Assembly (NCBI RefSeq): GCF_016863295.1
Contig: NZ_BOOP01000044.1
Coordinates: 1 to 64,000 of the forward strand
Length of the DNA stretch: 64,000 nucleotides
From: Planotetraspora phitsanulokensis
GTDB lineage: Bacteria > Actinomycetota > Actinomycetes > Streptosporangiales > Streptosporangiaceae
Direction: 5' to 3'
Under the pieces are notes generated by a model. That model was not told the DNA's origin. It did not search any database and saw only the letters and a list, made by a program, of their open reading frames with translations. How positions within the stretch are numbered: position 1 is the first letter of the stretch; every line of letters begins with the position of its first letter. The translations under genes were made by a program, and so were the position numbers. Shown piece after piece: positions 61,010 to 64,000 of the stretch.

Positions 61010-61507
61010 ATGAGACGCGGCGTCAGGCTCGGCATCGACGTCGGCTCGGTCAGGATCGGCGTGGCCCGCAGCGACCCTTCCGGGCTGCTGGCCACGCCCG
61101 TCGAGACCGTACGGCGAGGCCGCGGCGATCTCGCCAGGATCGCCGAGATCGCCGCCGAACACGAGGTGATCGAGGTCGTCGTCGGGCTGCCGACGTCGTT
61201 GTCGGGGCGAGAGAGCCATGCCGCCTCGGCGGCGCGGGCCTTCGCGACCGAACTCGCTGTGAGGCTGGCGCCCACGCCGATCCGGCTGTACGACGAACGC
61301 CTGACCACCGTGACGGCGCAGCAGGGGCTGCGGTCGAGCGGCGTGAAGGCGAAGAACCAGCGTGACGTCATCGACCAGGCGGCGGCCGTCGTGCTCCTCC
61401 AGGCCGCGCTCGACTTCGAAAGCACGACCGGCAGACCGCCGGGCCGGCCCCTCGAGCCGCCAGGCGGGCAGCCTGGCGAGGAAGCGAGTGGCGGGACCGC
61501 CAGGTGA
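61010..61507 (+). CDS. ruvX: RuvX/YqgF RNase H-like nuclease
   Basis: 165 residues from ATG 61010 (GGAG 8 nt upstream). RNase H-fold: [20 protein letters not shown] with the first acidic residue, [37 protein letters not shown] and [14 protein letters not shown] with a later acidic one. Homologues process the 5' end of pre-16S rRNA or resolve Holliday junctions. The 20-residue tail is Gly/Pro-rich. Lies between alaS and mltG as usual; stop overlaps the first mltG start. Confidence 0.93.
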   Translation: MRRGVRLGIDVGSVRIGVARSDPSGLLATPVETVRRGRGDLARIAEIAAEHEVIEVVVGLPTSLSGRESHAASAARAFATELAVRLAPTPIRLYDERLTTVTAQQGLRSSGVKAKNQRDVIDQAAAVVLLQAALDFESTTGRPPGRPLEPPGGQPGEEASGGTAR

Positions 61508-62538
61508 GGCGGGCGACGGGCGTCGTCATCGGTGGCGCCGCCCTGGTCGCGGCCGCCATCGCGTTCGGGGTCAGCTCCATCGTGCGGACGGCGCCCGGCT
61601 CCGAGGACTTCGAGGGCGCCGGGGCCGGGTCGGTCACCGTGGAGATCACCCCCGGGGCGAGTGCGGGCGAGATCGCCGAGACGCTCAAGCACGCGGGGGT
61701 GGTCGCCAGCGCCCAGTCGTTCGTCGACGAGGTGGTGCGGCGCTCGAAGGAGTCGAGCCTCCACCCCGGCCAGTACCGGCTGAAGCGGCGCATGGCGGCC
61801 TCCGCGGCCCTCGATCTGCTGCTCACGCCCGCGTCCCGGGTGATCCGGAAGGTCACCGTGCCGGAGGGCATGCGTCTGGCCGACGTGCTCGCCACGCTCG
61901 CGAAGGGGTCCGGGCTCCCGCTGGCGGACTTCACCAAGGCGGTCGCGGAACCCGGCAAGCTGGGTCTTCCGGCGTACGCCAAGGGGCAGGTCGAGGGGTT
62001 CCTGTTCCCGGCCACCTACGAGGTCGAGCCGACGGCCACGGCGGGAGACCTGCTGCGCGACATGATCGAGCGATTCCGCGCGGCTTCGCGGCACGTCGAC
62101 CTCGAACGGCTCGCGGCCGAGCGGAAGCTGACCCCGCTGGAGGCCGTCACGATGGCGAGCATCGTCCAGGCCGAGGGCGGCCAGGACGCGGACTATCCGA
62201 AGATCGCTAGGGTGATGTTCAACCGGCTCGTCCGCGGTGGCAAGCTCGAGATGGACAGCACGGTCAACTACGCCCTGCGCAGGCACACGCTCAAGGTGTC
62301 GGAGCAGGACACCAAGATCGCCTCGCCGTACAACACGTACGCGCACGAGGGCCTGCCGCCGGGGCCGATCGGCAACCCGGGGGAGAAGGCCCTGCGGGCG
62401 GTGCTTCATCCCGCTTCGGGCGATTGGTACTGGTTTGTGACCACCGATCCAGGCCGTAGAATCACCAAATTCACTGACAAAGAGGCGGAGTTCCTGAAAT
62501 ATCGGGAGGAGCTGAACAAGAACCTGGGGACGAACTAG
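61504..62538 (+). CDS. mltG: Endolytic transglycosylase MltG, first copy
   Basis: 344 residues. N-terminal signal-anchor ([20 protein letters not shown]), a LysM-like subdomain ([20 protein letters not shown]), then the YceG/MltG domain: [40 protein letters not shown] with the catalytic Glu at 224, [52 protein letters not shown]. Cleaves nascent glycan strands at the membrane outer face. GTG start overlaps the ruvX stop. A second copy follows 175 bp on. Confidence 0.92.
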   Translation: MRRATGVVIGGAALVAAAIAFGVSSIVRTAPGSEDFEGAGAGSVTVEITPGASAGEIAETLKHAGVVASAQSFVDEVVRRSKESSLHPGQYRLKRRMAASAALDLLLTPASRVIRKVTVPEGMRLADVLATLAKGSGLPLADFTKAVAEPGKLGLPAYAKGQVEGFLFPATYEVEPTATAGDLLRDMIERFRAASRHVDLERLAAERKLTPLEAVTMASIVQAEGGQDADYPKIARVMFNRLVRGGKLEMDSTVNYALRRHTLKVSEQDTKIASPYNTYAHEGLPPGPIGNPGEKALRAVLHPASGDWYWFVTTDPGRRITKFTDKEAEFLKYREELNKNLGTN

Positions 62539-62713
62539 CCGTTGAGGTCGGTCGTCCTGCTGAGGTTTCACATATCGGGTGTCCCCACCCCGTGTAACGT
62601 CGGTGAGGACACGGGACGAGCGACCACCCACCCCCACCTGCCGGAACCCCCCTCGGTTTGGCACACTCGCTTGACGCGGAGCCGGTCGTACCGAGAGATT
62701 GGCCAGCGCAACT

Positions 62714-63865
62714 ATGAACGATCTGGGCATGGACTTCCTGCTAGGCGACGAGGACGAGGAGCGTCCTGGACGTCGGCCTCGAGGCAGCCGCAGCCAGCAG
62801 CGCCGCAGTCGCAAGCGGAGGAAGCGGCAGCGCCGCAAGGGCGCCGCCGCCAGTGTGTTCGCCGTCCTGGTGATCCTCCTGATCCTCGCCGGAGTGGGGT
62901 ATTTCGGGTACACCTGGGTCCGCGACGTGGTCACGGTGAAGGATTTCTCCGGCCCCGGCACGGGGGAGGTCGTCGTTCAGATCGAGGAGGGGGCCACCGC
63001 CTCCGACGTGGCCGTCGACCTGGAGAAGCAGGGTGTCGTGGCCAGCGCCCGGGCGTTCGTCAACGCGATCGGAGAGGCCGGCAAGGGCGCGTCGCTGCAG
63101 CCCGGCCAGTACAAGCTGCGCAAGGGCATGTCCGCGGCCGCCGCCGTAGAACTGCTCGATCCGAAGAACCGCATCCGCGACGACCTGACCTTCCAGGAGG
63201 GGCTGCGGCTCAGCAAGATCTACGAGCAGCTCGCCAAGGCGACGGGTAAGTCCGTCAACGAGTTCAAGAAGGCGGCCAAGGGCGACATCGGCCTGCCCAA
63301 GTACGCCAACAAGCAGCTCGAGGGCTTCGCGTTCCCGGCCACCTACGAGATCAACGACAAGATGAGCGCGTCGGAGATCCTCACCGCGATGGTCGACAGG
63401 TTCACCCAGACCGCCAACAAGGTCGACCTCGAGAAGCAGGCCGAGGCGATCGGTTACAGCCCCCGCGACGTCATGATCGTCGCGAGCATCGTGCAGGCCG
63501 AGTCGGGCAGCCAGGACGACATGCCGAAGGTGGCCCGGGTCATCTACAACCGGCTCCAGCGCAACCCGCCGATGTTGCTCCAGATGGACAGCACCACCAT
63601 GTACGGCCTGAACAAGTACGACATCGCCGCGACGGAGGCCGAAACCAAGAGCACGTCCCGGTACAACACCTACCAGCACCAGGGACTGCCGCCCGGTCCG
63701 ATCTCCAACCCCGGTGACCACGCGATCGAGGCCGCACTGCACCCGGCCGACGGCGACTGGTTGTGGTTCGTGACCACCGACCCGAAGAAGGGCATCACCA
63801 AGTTCACGGACAAGGAGTCGGAGTTCTGGCAGCTCCGCGACGAGTTCAACAGGAACTACGGATGA
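62714..63865 (+). CDS. mltG: Endolytic transglycosylase MltG, second copy
   Basis: 383 residues from ATG 62714. It differs from the first copy by a 50-residue cytoplasmic N-terminus with a very basic run (RRSRKRRKRQRRKG), as in other actinobacterial MltG proteins. Then the helix (SVFAVLVILLILAGVGYFGY), VVVQIEEGATASDVAVDLEK, LEGFAFPATYEINDKMSASE, VASIVQAESGSQDDMPKVAR with catalytic Glu at 263, MDSTTMYGLNKYD, YNTYQHQGLPPGPISNPGD and [20 protein letters not shown]. Both copies keep the key motifs. The upstream 175-bp gap has a TTGACG motif but no clear -10. Stop overlaps aroE. Confidence 0.94.
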   Translation: MNDLGMDFLLGDEDEERPGRRPRGSRSQQRRSRKRRKRQRRKGAAASVFAVLVILLILAGVGYFGYTWVRDVVTVKDFSGPGTGEVVVQIEEGATASDVAVDLEKQGVVASARAFVNAIGEAGKGASLQPGQYKLRKGMSAAAAVELLDPKNRIRDDLTFQEGLRLSKIYEQLAKATGKSVNEFKKAAKGDIGLPKYANKQLEGFAFPATYEINDKMSASEILTAMVDRFTQTANKVDLEKQAEAIGYSPRDVMIVASIVQAESGSQDDMPKVARVIYNRLQRNPPMLLQMDSTTMYGLNKYDIAATEAETKSTSRYNTYQHQGLPPGPISNPGDHAIEAALHPADGDWLWFVTTDPKKGITKFTDKESEFWQLRDEFNRNYG

Positions 63866-64000
63866 CGACGGGGCACCGGGCCGCGGTCCTCGGCTCTCCG
63901 ATCGGGCACTCGTTGTCCCCGATCCTGCACCGGACGGCGTACGCCGCGATGGGGCTGCGGGACTGGAGATACGACGCGTTCGAGTGCACCGAGGACGGGC
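63862..64000 (+). CDS. aroE: Shikimate dehydrogenase, 5' part only
   Basis: The first 46 codons are inside the window. HRAAVLGSPIGHSLSPILHR with TAYAAMGLRDWRYDAFEC is the substrate-binding start of AroE (S-x-S motif in SHSLSP-type GHSLSP). Reduces 3-dehydroshikimate with NADPH. ATG overlaps the second mltG stop (ATGA). mltG-aroE order is conserved in actinobacteria. Confidence 0.93.
   Translation, partial: MTTGHRAAVLGSPIGHSLSPILHRTAYAAMGLRDWRYDAFECTEDG

Overview
The window is about 70% G+C or higher, with many GTG starts, dense operons joined by four-base ATGA/GTGA overlaps, and actinobacterial families throughout (phosphatidylinositol mannoside genes, an EF-G-like protein, Rel, DUF349, DUF948, DUF6167, a UTRA-only regulator). 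I read it as chromosome of a soil actinomycete, most likely of the Streptosporangiales (Streptosporangium/Microbispora/Nonomuraea type). Genus is inference. No rRNA, tRNA, CRISPR array, insertion sequence or prophage was seen.

Positions 1-20500 are accessory and regulatory. A secreted thaumatin-like protein is divergent from a one-polypeptide ECF sigma factor that carries a zinc-type anti-sigma motif, a membrane helix and an outer GH128-like glucanase domain. Next come an AraC regulator with a VOC protein, an orphan TatA, a secreted HNH nuclease, a SnoaL-like protein, a secreted beta-helix protein, a repeat-rich secreted protein, a UTRA-only regulator divergent from a glycogen-debranching-type glycosidase, an alpha/beta hydrolase, an aldo/keto reductase, a CarH/LitR-like B12 regulator next to an ECF sigma factor and a YbgA-type DUF523-DUF1722 protein, a MarR regulator divergent from phosphoketolase, and a degenerate GH25 protein.

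Positions 20600-64000 are conserved core in the order known from Mycobacterium and Streptomyces: thrS, HIT protein, pgsA, acyltransferase, pimA, pdxS/pdxT, yebC, ruvCAB, yajC-secD-secF, apt, rel, cyclophilin, MBL hydrolase, hisS, aspS, rarA, alaS, ruvX, mltG, aroE. These serve translation, envelope lipid synthesis, vitamin B6, recombination, protein export, stringent response and peptidoglycan. The core is interrupted by minus-strand genes (Asp23 protein, a large membrane protein, a GHL10 hydrolase, an EF-G-like protein), by a MarR gene between pdxS and pdxT, and by a second mltG.

Most notable beyond the genes: (1) the sigma/anti-sigma/GH128 fusion facing a thaumatin gene across a palindromic ECF-like promoter; (2) an interspersed intergenic repeat of about 40 bp (GTGATCATGC, about 21 bp, CTGACCTGC) present in both orientations at four loci and building strong hairpins; (3) a 67-codon ORF joined by ATGA overlaps to both ruvC and ruvA, and a 27-codon ORF with a strong Shine-Dalgarno before yajC; (4) ten genes with a TAnnnT box 6-9 nt before the start codon, suggesting leaderless mRNAs.
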